In this document: one piece after another, positions 7,802-16,821 of the stretch | Layout of the letters: each line of letters opens with the position of its first letter | How positions within the stretch are numbered: position 1 is the stretch's first letter | Origin: Methanocorpusculum petauri | Lineage (GTDB): Archaea; Halobacteriota; Methanomicrobia; Methanomicrobiales; Methanocorpusculaceae | Length of the DNA stretch: 64,000 nt | Assembly: GCF_026891975.1 (NCBI RefSeq) | Contig: NZ_JAPTGB010000012.1 | Location: 1 to 64,000 of the forward strand | Direction: 5' to 3' | Made by a program: the position numbers and the translations under genes | Notes under the pieces: model-generated | The model's input: the letters and a program-made list of their open reading frames with translations, nothing else | The model's database searches: none | What the model was told of the DNA's origin: nothing

Positions 7802-8161
7802 ATGCTGACCCCTCCAGAACGGCATGCCGTACTTATTCTCGCAGGCATCATCGCAGTCCTCGCCCTCTTCCATTTCGGGATTGTCTATCTCTACCCTGAC
7901 GGCGGGGCAGTTCCGTACACGAGCGATAGTTCTGACGGCTCACTTGTCACCCTTACCGGCACAGTGGAAGACATCACCCTTACCAGAACCGGCGGACACC
8001 TGATTCTCAACATCTCCGGCACAGCCGTATTTGTACCGGACGGCGGATCCGCCCTTGAACTTCTGCGGGGAGACAATGTAACGGTGCGCGGCATCGTAGA
8101 CACGTATGCCGGAAAAAAAGAGATTATCGTAAATAATCCTGCTGATATTGTACTGATTTAA
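7802..8161 (+). CDS. Membrane-anchored OB-fold protein
   Basis: This 119-aa protein has one N-terminal transmembrane helix (AVLILAGIIAVLALFHFGIV, about 9-28) and then a small beta-barrel-like domain (LVTLTGTVEDITLTRTGGHL, FVPDGGSA, VTVRGIVDTYAGKKEIIV). The pattern resembles the OB-fold (tRNA-anticodon-like) domain of short archaeal nucleic-acid-binding proteins. The topology would put the OB domain outside the cytoplasm, which argues against tRNA binding and for polymer or nucleotide capture. Its stop codon overlaps the end of the convergent gene by 4 bp. Function is unknown. Confidence 0.7.
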   Translation: MLTPPERHAVLILAGIIAVLALFHFGIVYLYPDGGAVPYTSDSSDGSLVTLTGTVEDITLTRTGGHLILNISGTAVFVPDGGSALELLRGDNVTVRGIVDTYAGKKEIIVNNPADIVLI

Positions 8162-8343
8162 GTCCTGTCTGCTTCGCCGGGAAGACCTTCGCCCTCAATC
8201 ACGGTTACGTGACTTGCAAAGCCTTTCTTTTTCTTCTGATCCTCAGAACCTGAAATTTTGGCTGACCCGCTCTTTGCCTTGCGTCCGTCAACACCTGCTC
8301 CGGTATCGCTTCCTTCATCAATATCATTAAATTTTATTCGCAT
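8158..8343 (-). CDS. Small hypothetical protein (61 aa)
   Basis: From the ATG at 8343 it reads MRIKFNDIDEGSDTGAG, then a Lys/Ser/Gly-rich middle (EDQKKKKGF), and ends VTVIEGEGLPGEADRT. No domain is recognised and the middle is probably disordered. An upstream ATG at 8382 would add 13 residues, but that stretch overlaps the region just before the divergent gene at 8401. It is listed because composition and codon use look genuine and it fills the gap exactly. Confidence 0.5.
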   Translation of the reverse strand: MRIKFNDIDEGSDTGAGVDGRKAKSGSAKISGSEDQKKKKGFASHVTVIEGEGLPGEADRT

Positions 8344-8400
8344 AGGGAAATCATCGACCCGCAACAATAAAGTCATTTGCACGAGGACAAGTACATCACC

Positions 8401-8805
8401 ATGACGGAGCTTCCGAAAACAGGTGAACGTATTGATGTCCTTGTACTCCGCGAACTGCGCCGGACCGAGCGCATCAATATCTACCTGTATATGGACGAAG
8501 AAATCGCACGAACCTCAGACCTGACCACCGACCTTGCAAAGTACCGGCTGGTCGATCCCGACTTCCGGCCGGTACTGGAGATTGAAGAATGGTTCAAAAC
8601 CATGCAGAAACAGATGCGCCAGATAGCAGGTGCAAACGCACGCGTGGAAGAAATGTTTACCGCAGAACCCCTGCACGCAGAAATTCTGGAGACCGGAACG
8701 TTAGAGACCGCTGTAGGCCGGCGCACCTACCTCAAAGCACTTCTCCCCTACCTTGACGAAATGGAAGAGATGCACTACTCCAATGCCACTATGCCCACAA
8801 GATAA
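8401..8805 (+). CDS. Conserved-looking hypothetical protein, mostly helical
   Basis: This 134-aa charged, helix-rich protein (ERIDVLVLRELRRTERIN, LEIEEWFKTMQKQMRQI, YLKALLPYLDEMEEM) has no recognised family. I use the ATG at 8401, preceded by gagga at 8383-8387; an in-frame TTG at 8377 would add eight residues. Its last 31 bp overlap the end of the convergent methylthiotransferase gene. No membrane segment or cysteine cluster is present, so it is probably a small soluble protein. Confidence 0.6.
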   Translation: MTELPKTGERIDVLVLRELRRTERINIYLYMDEEIARTSDLTTDLAKYRLVDPDFRPVLEIEEWFKTMQKQMRQIAGANARVEEMFTAEPLHAEILETGTLETAVGRRTYLKALLPYLDEMEEMHYSNATMPTR

Positions 8806-10031
8806 TGCCGGCGGTGTCCGGTAATGGTCACGCGAACCTGCGTCCCGACGGGAATCTCTGACAGAATCACAATATTCTGATACGTTCTGTCGCGTGCCGT
8901 AACACTTCCCGCACGCACCACCTCGGTCACCATCGCATCAACCGTTTTTCCAATCCAGGTCTCATTATTTGCATCATACACCGCATTCGCCGCATTCGTC
9001 AGGGCACGCGACCGCTCCTTCTTCACCGGCTCGGGGAGATTTTTCATCTTTGCCGCAGGAGTTCCGGGCCTCACCGAAAACCGGGTAATATTCACCTTCC
9101 CGGGCCGCGTAGCAAGAATTTGCGCAACAGAAGCTTCGCCGTCCTCCGCCGTTTCCCCGGAGAATCCTGCAATATAATCTGTTGAGATGCGGATGTCGGG
9201 ATACCGCTCGCGGGCGCGGAGGCAGATCTCCTCATACTGTGCTGCCGTGTATCTCCGCCCCATCGCCTTCAGTACCGCATCCGAACCTGACTGTACCGGC
9301 ACATGCAAAAACAAAAAGATCTTCGGATCCGCAACTGCATCCAGAAAATCATCCAGAATCGGCAGCAGCGTATCAGGATTTGCCATACCGATACGGATGC
9401 GGAACTTCCCCGGAATCTCAGTCAGCGCCCGCAGAAGATCCGGCAGACGCAGACCATCAGTGCGGTCCATTCCCCAGGAACTGACATCCTGGGCAGTTAC
9501 CTGAATCTCGGTCACCCCTGCCTTCACAAATTCCCGCGCCTGATCCACAATATCCTCAAGCGGGAAACTCGTCAGCTTCCCCCGGGCAAACCGGGTAATA
9601 CAGTAGGTACAGTGGCCGTTGCACCCCTTCGCAATCTGTAATACTGCATGATCTCCTGCACACACCGTCCCCACCTCACGGTAGCAGGTGTGAATCAGAT
9701 CCGGATCAATAATATATGCATCCGGATGCACCGCCAGCACGCGGTCTGCCGATATACCCGGCAGACATCCCGTCACAACCAGAATCTTTCCGGCAAACAG
9801 ACGCATCCGCTCATACATATGCTCCTCGGTTCTCGCAACCACAATACAGGTATTGATCAAAACCGCATCCGCATCCTCCGCAGTATCAGTAATAGTACAG
9901 CCCTGGGACCTGGCAATCTCGATGACCTTCTCGGTATCCCCAAAATTATACGTGCAGCCGTACGTCTCTGCATACAGCCGGATATTTCTCAGCCGGTCAA
10001 GTGCTGCAGCGGTCAGAGCTGTTGAATCCAT
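8775..10031 (-). CDS. tRNA threonylcarbamoyladenosine methylthiotransferase (e-MtaB type radical SAM)
   Basis: This 418-aa protein has the full methylthiotransferase layout. The N-terminal UPF0004 domain (YAETYGCTYNFGDTE, INTCIVV, VVTGCLPG) supplies three cysteines for the auxiliary cluster. The radical SAM core carries CNGHCTYCITRFARG, and a C-terminal TRAM domain (about 355-418, ending RRHYLVGIVALE) binds tRNA. The archaeal/eukaryotic branch (e-MtaB/CDKAL1) converts t6A37 to ms2t6A37 in ANN-decoding tRNAs. The gene is transcribed away from ppk1. A Sua5 gene for the t6A step and pcc1 of KEOPS are also in this window, so several parts of the pathway are present. Confidence 0.9.
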   Translation of the reverse strand: MDSTALTAAALDRLRNIRLYAETYGCTYNFGDTEKVIEIARSQGCTITDTAEDADAVLINTCIVVARTEEHMYERMRLFAGKILVVTGCLPGISADRVLAVHPDAYIIDPDLIHTCYREVGTVCAGDHAVLQIAKGCNGHCTYCITRFARGKLTSFPLEDIVDQAREFVKAGVTEIQVTAQDVSSWGMDRTDGLRLPDLLRALTEIPGKFRIRIGMANPDTLLPILDDFLDAVADPKIFLFLHVPVQSGSDAVLKAMGRRYTAAQYEEICLRARERYPDIRISTDYIAGFSGETAEDGEASVAQILATRPGKVNITRFSVRPGTPAAKMKNLPEPVKKERSRALTNAANAVYDANNETWIGKTVDAMVTEVVRAGSVTARDRTYQNIVILSEIPVGTQVRVTITGHRRHYLVGIVALE

Positions 10032-10114
10032 GTATGCTATACTGATCTGTGCCGAACTAAATAACTAAGTATCTCCGCGAACCATACATTTTCATTTCAG
10101 GCCGGGATACTTCC

Positions 10115-12214
10115 ATGGGCAAAAAACATAAGAAGGATGGAAAATCCAAAAAGGACAAAACGCTCTCTGACACAGATAAGCTGTTGTGTGAAGACTGCGG
10201 CAGATACTTCAACCGGGAACTCTCCTGGCTGAAATTCAATGAACGCGTCCTGGCTGAGGCAAGAAACCCCAAGAACCCGCTGCTGGAGCGGGTATCATTC
10301 CTCGGCATTGTCGCCGACAATCTGGACGAGTACTTCATGGTGCGGGTTCCCGCCTATCAGGAGGGAGCAACCCGGTCCAGTGATGAGTACGAAGAAGTGG
10401 TCGGCAGCCGCACACAGCTGGAGATGATCTATGATCGGACCATCTTTTTGATGCGCAACATCTCCTGGGTCTGGGCAAAGGAACTCAAGCCGGAACTGGA
10501 AAAATCCGGCATCATCTTCACCAAATATGCCAAATGCAGTGAGTCAGAGAAGCGTACCCTCCGAAAAGAACTGGGAGAGATTCTTGCAAACAACCCGGTG
10601 ACGGTCATCCGCGGGGATCGATTCGAGGACATCGGACATGATGAGTTCCTCAAAGGCATGGGACTGCTTGCCAAGTCTGACCGTGGTTACGCGGTTATCC
10701 CTATTCAGGACATTCTGGATACGTACGGAAGATTCGTCCGCGTCGGCAAACGAAAGGCCGAATACATTTTCCGTGAGGAACAGCTGCGGAAAAATGCCGA
10801 TCTCCTCCTGCCCGACGAGACAGTCCGGGCCGTTGTACCGGTGCGTCTCACCCGCGACTCGGACCTGAACCTGAAAGGAGACGATGCCGACGATCTGATC
10901 TCAGCTATTAAGGCAGCTCCCGAAACGCTTGCAAAGAAACTCCCCTCGCGGCTTGAGACGGAACAGTGGCTGCCGTACGGATACACCAGCTATCTGGTAA
11001 ATGCTCTTTCCCTGCTTCCGGAGCTGGTCTATGACGTGCCGTCCCCCCTCGGTCTTGCCGATCTCAAGAAGTTTCCCGTTTCTCGTCCTGAACTGAAGTT
11101 TCCCCCTTATGCACCGGCGCTTCCGGCAGGACTGTCTGAAGAGGATCGGATCTTTGAACGGCTGGCGGACAAGGACATCATGCTGTTTACCCCCTACGAC
11201 AGCTTTGACGGGCTGGTCAACTTCCTGAACGCCGCAGCAAAGGATCCCGCCGTGCAGAAGATTCAGATGACATTGTATCGTCTCGGCTCTGAATCGCCGG
11301 TAGTTGATGCTCTGATTGCGGCGGCCAGAAACGGTAAGGATGTCACCACCGTTATTGAACTGAAGGCGAGCTTTGACGAAGAGGCCAACTTCCAGTGGGC
11401 GACAAAACTCAGTGAAAACGGTGTTACTGTGACGCACGGTATGCCGGATCTGAAGGTACATGCAAAATGCTGTCTGGTCACCCGCAGGGAAGGCGAAAAA
11501 ACGGTCCGGTATGCCACCATCTCAACCGGCAACTACAACGCAAAAACGGCAAAGATTTACTCAGACATCTCGCTGTTTACGGCAGATTCCGGCATCTGCC
11601 GGGATGTTGCCATGCTGTTTGCATACCTGACGAAAAAAGAGGAGCACCCTGAATACAAGCATCTGCTGGTAAGCCCGGATTTCATGGAGGATTCCCTGAT
11701 GCATTTCATTCAGCGCGAGATTGATCATCAGAAACGTTCCGGAGGCGGGCATATTATTCTGAAGATCAACTCCCTGACTCACCGGCCGATCATCAATGCA
11801 CTGTATGAGGCATCCAACGCCGGAGTGAAGATCGATCTGATCGTCCGCGGTATCTGTATGCTCCGGCCCGGCGTCCCGAACCTCTCTGATAATATCCGGG
11901 TCATCTCAATTGTCGGCAGATTCTTGGAACACAGCAGAGTATTCTACTTTAGAAACGACGGGGACGAACAGGTGTTTATCGGCAGTCCGGATATGATGTC
12001 GCGCAACCTCAAGCGGCGTGTTGAGATCATCTGCCCGGTGCTTGACCGCAAAATCAAAAACGCAATCATCAACAGAATCCTGCCGACTTTCATCCATGAC
12101 ACAGGCAAGGGGCATATACTTACCGCGAACGGTGTGTACCTCCCTCCCAAACATCCCGACTCCGGTCTTGGAGCACAGCAGATGTTTATCGCAATGAGAA
12201 AGGTCTGGTGGTAA
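10115..12214 (+). CDS. ppk1: Polyphosphate kinase
   Basis: This 699-aa protein is close to the usual length of Ppk1, which polymerises the gamma phosphate of ATP into polyphosphate. Landmarks are the N-domain (YFNRELSWLKFNERVL, IVADNLDEYFMVRVP), the middle (DIMLFTPYDSFDGLVNFL) and the first PLD-like half with DLKVHAKCCLV, where the active-site phosphohistidine corresponds to the His near residue 449. The second half contains DLIVRGICMLRPGVP and VFIGSPDMMSRNLKRRVE. A lysine-rich extension (KKHKKDGKSKKDK) precedes the conserved part. The next gene, an HD-domain protein, starts one base after the stop, suggesting coupled polyphosphate metabolism. Confidence 0.95.
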   Translation: MGKKHKKDGKSKKDKTLSDTDKLLCEDCGRYFNRELSWLKFNERVLAEARNPKNPLLERVSFLGIVADNLDEYFMVRVPAYQEGATRSSDEYEEVVGSRTQLEMIYDRTIFLMRNISWVWAKELKPELEKSGIIFTKYAKCSESEKRTLRKELGEILANNPVTVIRGDRFEDIGHDEFLKGMGLLAKSDRGYAVIPIQDILDTYGRFVRVGKRKAEYIFREEQLRKNADLLLPDETVRAVVPVRLTRDSDLNLKGDDADDLISAIKAAPETLAKKLPSRLETEQWLPYGYTSYLVNALSLLPELVYDVPSPLGLADLKKFPVSRPELKFPPYAPALPAGLSEEDRIFERLADKDIMLFTPYDSFDGLVNFLNAAAKDPAVQKIQMTLYRLGSESPVVDALIAAARNGKDVTTVIELKASFDEEANFQWATKLSENGVTVTHGMPDLKVHAKCCLVTRREGEKTVRYATISTGNYNAKTAKIYSDISLFTADSGICRDVAMLFAYLTKKEEHPEYKHLLVSPDFMEDSLMHFIQREIDHQKRSGGGHIILKINSLTHRPIINALYEASNAGVKIDLIVRGICMLRPGVPNLSDNIRVISIVGRFLEHSRVFYFRNDGDEQVFIGSPDMMSRNLKRRVEIICPVLDRKIKNAIINRILPTFIHDTGKGHILTANGVYLPPKHPDSGLGAQQMFIAMRKVWW

Positions 12215-12215
12215 G

Positions 12216-12806
12216 GTGAAAAAACAGGATCTGCAGATTGTGCATGAAGCGGCAGCTCTTCTCACCGAGGATTTCCGTCATGCGGAGCAGGTCTGCCGTC
12301 TGTCGCTTGCCATCTACGATGATCTCTCTTTGGTGCACGGCTGCGGCAAGCAGACGCGGCGTCTGCTCGCGGCGGCGGCACTTCTGCATGACATCGGCTG
12401 GAGCGTCTCGAATGTTTCCCATCACAAATGCGGCATGGCGTTTATTGCCGAGGACCGGACTCTGCCGTTTTCGTTGCGCGAACGGATTCTGGTAGCACTC
12501 GCCGTCCGGTACCACCGGGGACCGCTGCCCAAACAGCGCCATCAGCTTTATTGCGGCCTTTCCAAACAGGACCGCCGGAAGGTTCAGCTGATTGCAGGAA
12601 TAATCCGGATTGCTGACGGACTGGACCGTTCCCATGCAGGTGTTGTCCGGTCGGTTCACGCGAAACTTTCGACCGGGACCCTTGTCATTTCCTGCACCGG
12701 GTCCGGCCGGGGATCTCCGGAGCAGCGGACGGCTGCAAAAAAAGCGGATATGCTGATGAAGGTGTTTTCTGCGGGCATCCGGATCTGCTGGAAGCGGTGC
12801 CCGTAA
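12216..12806 (+). CDS. HD-domain phosphohydrolase (Ppx C-terminal-like), paired with ppk1
   Basis: This 196-aa protein starts at GTG 12216. The HD signature is LLAAAALLHDIGWSV (the HD dyad), followed by HHKCGMAFI, VRYHRGPLP and IIRIADGLDRSH. The last motif is typical of the HD domain at the C-terminus of exopolyphosphatase/GppA proteins. Its position directly after ppk1 suggests a metal-dependent phosphohydrolase acting on polyphosphate or a guanosine-type nucleotide; the substrate is inferred. The N-terminal actin-like domain of full Ppx is absent, so it is either a standalone HD enzyme or needs a partner. Confidence 0.8.
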   Translation: MKKQDLQIVHEAAALLTEDFRHAEQVCRLSLAIYDDLSLVHGCGKQTRRLLAAAALLHDIGWSVSNVSHHKCGMAFIAEDRTLPFSLRERILVALAVRYHRGPLPKQRHQLYCGLSKQDRRKVQLIAGIIRIADGLDRSHAGVVRSVHAKLSTGTLVISCTGSGRGSPEQRTAAKKADMLMKVFSAGIRICWKRCP

Positions 12807-12813
12807 TCAGACG

Positions 12814-13392
12814 TTACCGTTTCCAGAATCCCGATTTCTTTTGTGCATCCTGATCGCGGAAGTACTGCTCCAGAGATGCGATCTGATCCCAGAGTGTGTG
12901 TACCTCCCCGCGAAGGGCTGCAACCTCTTTTGCAACCCCGGCAACTGCATCCAGTACCGCTGCATTGTCGTCTGCGATCTTTTCCCGCATGGCAGCCATC
13001 CGGTGATCCATCGTCTGAACCGCAGATTCCGCAGACCGTACGGCAAGGATAAGTTCTTCTTCGGTCTCACTCCGGGGGATCGGTTTTGGCGCCTGTATCT
13101 GCGGTTCTTTGGGCGTCTCAATTCCCATCCGCTTCATGTCTTCCAATGCCCGTTCTTCCAGGGTCTTGCCGCCTTTGATTGCTGCCGTGATCACTTCCGG
13201 CGGAAGGCCCTGTGCATGGAGGTCTGCGATCTTCCTGAACCGGTCAACCATGTTTTCATCGTACACCCGGACTTTGCCGATCTTTTTGCAGGGGAGAAGT
13301 GCTTCATAGTCATCTGCGATCCGCCTGCATTCATTCTCGGGGATTCCGAGAATCTCGGCAATGTCTGCAAGTTTCCGTGTTGTATCGGCCAT
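12814..13392 (-). CDS. MerR-like helix-turn-helix protein with C-terminal coiled coil
   Basis: From ATG 13392 the protein is 192 aa. It starts MADTTRKLADIAEILGIPEN, a MerR-type helix-turn-helix with CKKIGKVRVYDENMVDRFRK as the wing and LHAQGLPPEVITAAIKGG following. A Pro-rich hinge leads to a heptad-rich C-terminal half (about 125-185) that should form a dimeric coiled coil. The frame remains open upstream to 13824, but that stretch is antisense to a membrane-protein gene and is rejected. It probably binds DNA as a dimer; no ligand or target is apparent. It is convergent with the HD gene. Confidence 0.75.
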   Translation of the reverse strand: MADTTRKLADIAEILGIPENECRRIADDYEALLPCKKIGKVRVYDENMVDRFRKIADLHAQGLPPEVITAAIKGGKTLEERALEDMKRMGIETPKEPQIQAPKPIPRSETEEELILAVRSAESAVQTMDHRMAAMREKIADDNAAVLDAVAGVAKEVAALRGEVHTLWDQIASLEQYFRDQDAQKKSGFWKR

Positions 13393-13475
13393 GGATGTTC
13401 CTACGTTTTTGATGGGATAATGACCGATAAAAGGTTTGGGATGTGAATCCCGAAAAAAGCGGGAGGGGGATGCCC

Positions 13476-14045
13476 TCATTCGACAAGGGTTGCAAACTCT
13501 TTTTTGTAGACATATCCCTGAATCAGGGATACGATACCGGCGATTGCGAGGAGGATACCAAGAACCAGTGTGAGGACTGGCGCTCCTTCTTCGGGGAAGA
13601 GCAGGAAGAACAGACCGATGATGATGCCGATGATTCCAAGAATCAGCATCAGAATTCTCTGACCGGCAGAGAGTCCGCGGCTGAATGCGGAGATCACATC
13701 TGTCACTCCGCTGAGAAGTGCCACAATGCCGATAAAGACGGTTGCAATCCAGATCATTCCTTCCGGGTGGATGAAGGATGCAAGCGCGATGATAATGCCG
13801 ATGATGCCGAGCAGTATCATCCACCAGGTTGCTTTCGGTTCACCAAAGGCAGCAAATCCGGAGAAAAGTGCGGCAATGGAGACGAAGAGCAGAAGAACTG
13901 CAATCAGATAGGCTCCGACGTTTAATGCGGCGAAGGGAAATGCCAGACAAAAGATGCCAAGCACGAGCAAAACGATTCCCTTGAGGAGCAGGGGTTTCCA
14001 GGCATCCGGGAGCAGTGTCTGCTCGAGGATAACAATGTTATTCAT
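13476..14045 (-). CDS. HdeD/DUF308-like membrane protein, copy 1
   Basis: This 189-aa protein has six hydrophobic helices arranged as three repeated pairs, for example LLLKGIVLLVLGIFCLAFPF, WMILLGIIGIIIALASFIHP and MLILGIIGIIIGLFFLLFP. The LG-x-(I/L)-x(5)-(F/L)-x(2)-P spacing is the HdeD/DUF308 repeat. In bacteria HdeD is linked to acid resistance; in archaea the role is unknown. It lies next to a second HdeD-like gene on the same strand, 55 bp away, probably from tandem duplication. It has its own TATA-like sequence upstream (gatatatct), so it may be transcribed separately. Confidence 0.8.
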   Translation of the reverse strand: MNNIVILEQTLLPDAWKPLLLKGIVLLVLGIFCLAFPFAALNVGAYLIAVLLLFVSIAALFSGFAAFGEPKATWWMILLGIIGIIIALASFIHPEGMIWIATVFIGIVALLSGVTDVISAFSRGLSAGQRILMLILGIIGIIIGLFFLLFPEEGAPVLTLVLGILLAIAGIVSLIQGYVYKKEFATLVE

Positions 14046-14100
14046 ATACTATCCTTGTCTTTGGTAGATATATCCCCTTGGGTCGTAATAAAAAAAGTAA

Positions 14101-14655
14101 TTAAGCTGTCTGAACAGCTTTTTTTGCCATGTATCCTTCTGCGATTGCAAGGATACCGAAGGCAAGCAGGAAGATTCCGGTTACCTGAACGATGACAAAT
14201 GCCCCGACGAACGGAGAGATGATGAACAGGATACCAAGGATGATACCGAGGATTCCGGATATTGCAACAAGGGCGCGGTTTGCCATTCCGCATTTGTCAG
14301 AGATGGCAAGTGCCAGATCGGTGAATCCGCTGATAAGAGAGGTGATTGCGATCAGGAACACAATATAGAGCGTCATCATTGCCGGGAAGATGAATGCAAC
14401 GATACCGAAGATGATTGCAAGAATTCCCAGAAGAATTACCCACCATGTGCGTTTGTACTCACCGAGGAATGTAGATCCCGAGGTGAGAAGCTGGATACCC
14501 AGGATAATAAGGACAATACCAAACAGATAGTCAATCGCAAGGATTGAACTGAAGGTAAATGCCAGCATGATAATTCCGAGAATTATCATCAGGATGCCTT
14601 TGAGAAGGAGAGATTTGAAGATATCTCCAGCCACAGGGCTTTCAGTTTCAGTCAT
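14101..14655 (-). CDS. HdeD/DUF308-like membrane protein, copy 2
   Basis: This 184-aa paralogue of the neighbouring 13476-14045 protein has the same six-helix layout (LLLKGILMIILGIIMLAF, WVILLGILAIIFGIVAFIF, ISGILGIILGILFIISPF). The start at 14655 (MTETESPVAGD) is preferred over an in-frame ATG seven codons upstream because it matches the other copy's N-terminal length. The pair may form a hetero-oligomer in the membrane. Its promoter faces the PH/Yip1 operon across about 100 bp, so a shared control region is possible. Confidence 0.8.
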   Translation of the reverse strand: MTETESPVAGDIFKSLLLKGILMIILGIIMLAFTFSSILAIDYLFGIVLIILGIQLLTSGSTFLGEYKRTWWVILLGILAIIFGIVAFIFPAMMTLYIVFLIAITSLISGFTDLALAISDKCGMANRALVAISGILGIILGILFIISPFVGAFVIVQVTGIFLLAFGILAIAEGYMAKKAVQTA

Positions 14656-14723
14656 ACAGAACAAAATGCACTGCAAATACTATTAAATCCTTGTATGAAG
14701 ATAGTCCGGCTGGTTTGACAGAT

Positions 14724-14732
14724 TTTTATAAC
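14724..14732 (+). promoter_or_regulatory. TATA box of the PH/Yip1-PKD operon
   Basis: The sequence ttttataac lies 28-36 bp upstream of the ATG at 14760, the archaeal TATA spacing for a leaderless or nearly leaderless mRNA. This supports the 14760 start over the longer frame beginning at 14691, which would include the TATA itself. Confidence 0.5.
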
Positions 14733-14759
14733 ATCAAGTCAATAGGTAATAAATATACT

Positions 14760-16811
14760 ATGTCTCCCGTAGAGATGCATGAGGACGAGGTTCGATATTA
14801 CTCTTCGCCCGTCATGGTGAAAACCCAGCAGTACATGGGTACCCTTACCAGTGAACGGCTGATTATTGAAGGTGGTTCAGCTCCCCGCGAGTTTAAAATT
14901 ACGAATATTGTGGGTGCAGAGCCGATTACGCTCCCGAGTAACGAGCCGGGCCTGAAAATTGTTTTGTCAACCCCGGGCGGCCATAAAGAGATGGTATGGT
15001 CGTTTCCGGTGGGCGATATTTTCAAGGCGGGTGAGCAGCAGGCCTGGGTGGATCAGATCAGGAAAGCCATCGGGGATAAGCCCTTTGCCGTCCCTGCGTC
15101 GCAGCCTGCATCCGTGCGCGCCGTTCCGACCGCTGCGGCTGCGTCACCCCAGTCGCCGGTGTATTCTCCGGGCGAGATGGAGATTCTGAAAACTGCGGGT
15201 GTCAGGATTAAACGTACCTATTATACGCTGTATCTGACGAATCTCCGCCTGATTCTTCAGAATAGTGCGGGACAAATTGGTCGTGAGTTTGCGATTGCGG
15301 AGCTGATGGATGCGTCCCGGATGGAGAATGAGTCCGGCGAGCCGGCGGTTGCGCTGACGATCGGGTCGCAGACCGGGGTGAAGCAGATGATTCTGACGTT
15401 CCCGTCTCCGGGGTCCCGCGAGGCGTGGATGGTTCAGCTGTCAGCGAAGCTGCCGGCTCATGTGATGCCGCAGGTTCCGCCGATGATGCCGCAGGGAGCG
15501 GCTGTATCTGCGGGCGGTATGGGCTATGGTGCTCCGCAGGCTGCCCAGCAGCCGCAGATGCTTACGCTGCAGCCGGGAGAGAAGACGTATATGTCTTCTC
15601 CGGGTGTGCGGGTAAAGCGTTCGTCGTTTACGGCGTATCTGACGAATACACGTTTTGTGCTGATGGGGAATACGAATGGTATGCTTGCGATTGCGGGCGA
15701 GTTCGCGGTGAATACGCTGAAGAAAGCTGTTCGTATTGCGGGAGAGCTCGGAGAGCCGGGTATCGGGCTGACGATTGTTTCCCGTGACGGGGAGAAGGAG
15801 ATGCATCTGCTTTTCCCGTCGATGGATCTGCGGGAGATGTGGATCGGGAAGTTTGAGGAGATTATTCCGCCGGAACAGCCGCAGATGTTCGGTGCTGCGG
15901 CGTCTGCTGCGCAGTACTCGGTGACGACGGTGACACCGCCTGCGCGGGGAAATGCGCCGGTGAAGTACTGTACGGTCTGCGGGGCGCGGAATCATCCGGA
16001 TGATCATTTCTGTGCGATGTGCGGCAAGCCTCTGGGGGAGACGGGGGCTGCCGGTGCGGCGGCTGCGGCAGGGTCAATGTCGGAGCCGTCGGTTCCGGAT
16101 ATGTTCGGCGGAAGCGATGCACCGCGTCAGCGGAAAGGAAAGGCAAAGCGGGAGAAGCGGTCCCGGCGTGATGCTGATGAGTATGATGAGCCGCGGGAGC
16201 GCCGGACCAGGGAGCGGCCGCCCAAACGCGAGCGTGCTCCGAAGCAGCCGAAGGAGAGGAAGCCGTACGAGGGCGGTATTGCCGGGTTCCTGACGCGGCC
16301 CGCGGATGCGTTTGCGTATTACGGCCGCGAGAGTCCGCGTGATGCCGTCGGGCTGTTCCTGATTGCGGGAGTTGTCTGGGCGGTTATTTCCGTTGTGATG
16401 CTTGCGTTTGTGCTGCCGATGATTCTGCCGATCACAACCGCGGACTTCCCGATTATCGGTGCGCTGCAGAGCAATATGCTGGCGATGGTGATGCTGATTC
16501 TGGTGATGCTCGTGCTGTGGATTGTGTTCATCATGATTCAGGGTGTGCTCTCCGGCGTTTTTGCCAAAGTGTTCGGCGAGGATGCGGAGATCGGCGAGAC
16601 GATGGCGGTTGTGATGCGGAGCACGCTTCCGTATGCGGCGGTCGGCTGGATTCCGGGATTCGGTATTCTGATTGCGGCGGTCTGGTCACTGGTGGCAACG
16701 ATTAAGGGATTCGGCGCTGCTCTTGAGATGCGCGGCGGTGCGGCGGCAGGCTGCGGTATTCTCGGCCTCGTCGTGGTTGCGGTCATCCTTGTGGTGCTCG
16801 GCATTGTGTGA
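14760..16811 (+). CDS. Triple PH-like, zinc-ribbon, Yip1-type membrane protein
   Basis: This 683-aa protein opens with three successive PH/GRAM-like repeats (about 1-105, 125-230, 260-375), each with a pattern such as YMSSPGVRVKRSSFTAYLTN then RFVLMG, and ending EMWI or AWMVQL. A zinc ribbon (CTVCGARNHPDDHFCAMCG, about 405-423) follows, then a very basic linker (about 455-505, rich in KREKR and RERRT). The C-terminal Yip1 domain (about 520-683) has roughly five transmembrane helices. The N-terminal part should be cytoplasmic. Two secreted PKD proteins follow within 10 and 13 bp, suggesting that this protein helps handle, insert or regulate them; that link is inferred. Confidence 0.75.
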   Translation: MSPVEMHEDEVRYYSSPVMVKTQQYMGTLTSERLIIEGGSAPREFKITNIVGAEPITLPSNEPGLKIVLSTPGGHKEMVWSFPVGDIFKAGEQQAWVDQIRKAIGDKPFAVPASQPASVRAVPTAAAASPQSPVYSPGEMEILKTAGVRIKRTYYTLYLTNLRLILQNSAGQIGREFAIAELMDASRMENESGEPAVALTIGSQTGVKQMILTFPSPGSREAWMVQLSAKLPAHVMPQVPPMMPQGAAVSAGGMGYGAPQAAQQPQMLTLQPGEKTYMSSPGVRVKRSSFTAYLTNTRFVLMGNTNGMLAIAGEFAVNTLKKAVRIAGELGEPGIGLTIVSRDGEKEMHLLFPSMDLREMWIGKFEEIIPPEQPQMFGAAASAAQYSVTTVTPPARGNAPVKYCTVCGARNHPDDHFCAMCGKPLGETGAAGAAAAAGSMSEPSVPDMFGGSDAPRQRKGKAKREKRSRRDADEYDEPRERRTRERPPKRERAPKQPKERKPYEGGIAGFLTRPADAFAYYGRESPRDAVGLFLIAGVVWAVISVVMLAFVLPMILPITTADFPIIGALQSNMLAMVMLILVMLVLWIVFIMIQGVLSGVFAKVFGEDAEIGETMAVVMRSTLPYAAVGWIPGFGILIAAVWSLVATIKGFGAALEMRGGAAAGCGILGLVVVAVILVVLGIV

Positions 16812-16821
16812 GGTGCATGAG

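Noticed and set aside
7709-7873. 55-residue N-terminal extension of mini regulator 2
   Set aside because: It would cross the divergent start at 7802, is Cys/Trp-rich and has no counterpart in the sister protein.
12814-13824. A 336-codon version of the MerR-like gene
   Set aside because: The first 144 codons are antisense-frame sequence of the HdeD gene (Arg/His/Pro-rich). The natural start MADTTRKLADIAE at 13392 fits the domain.
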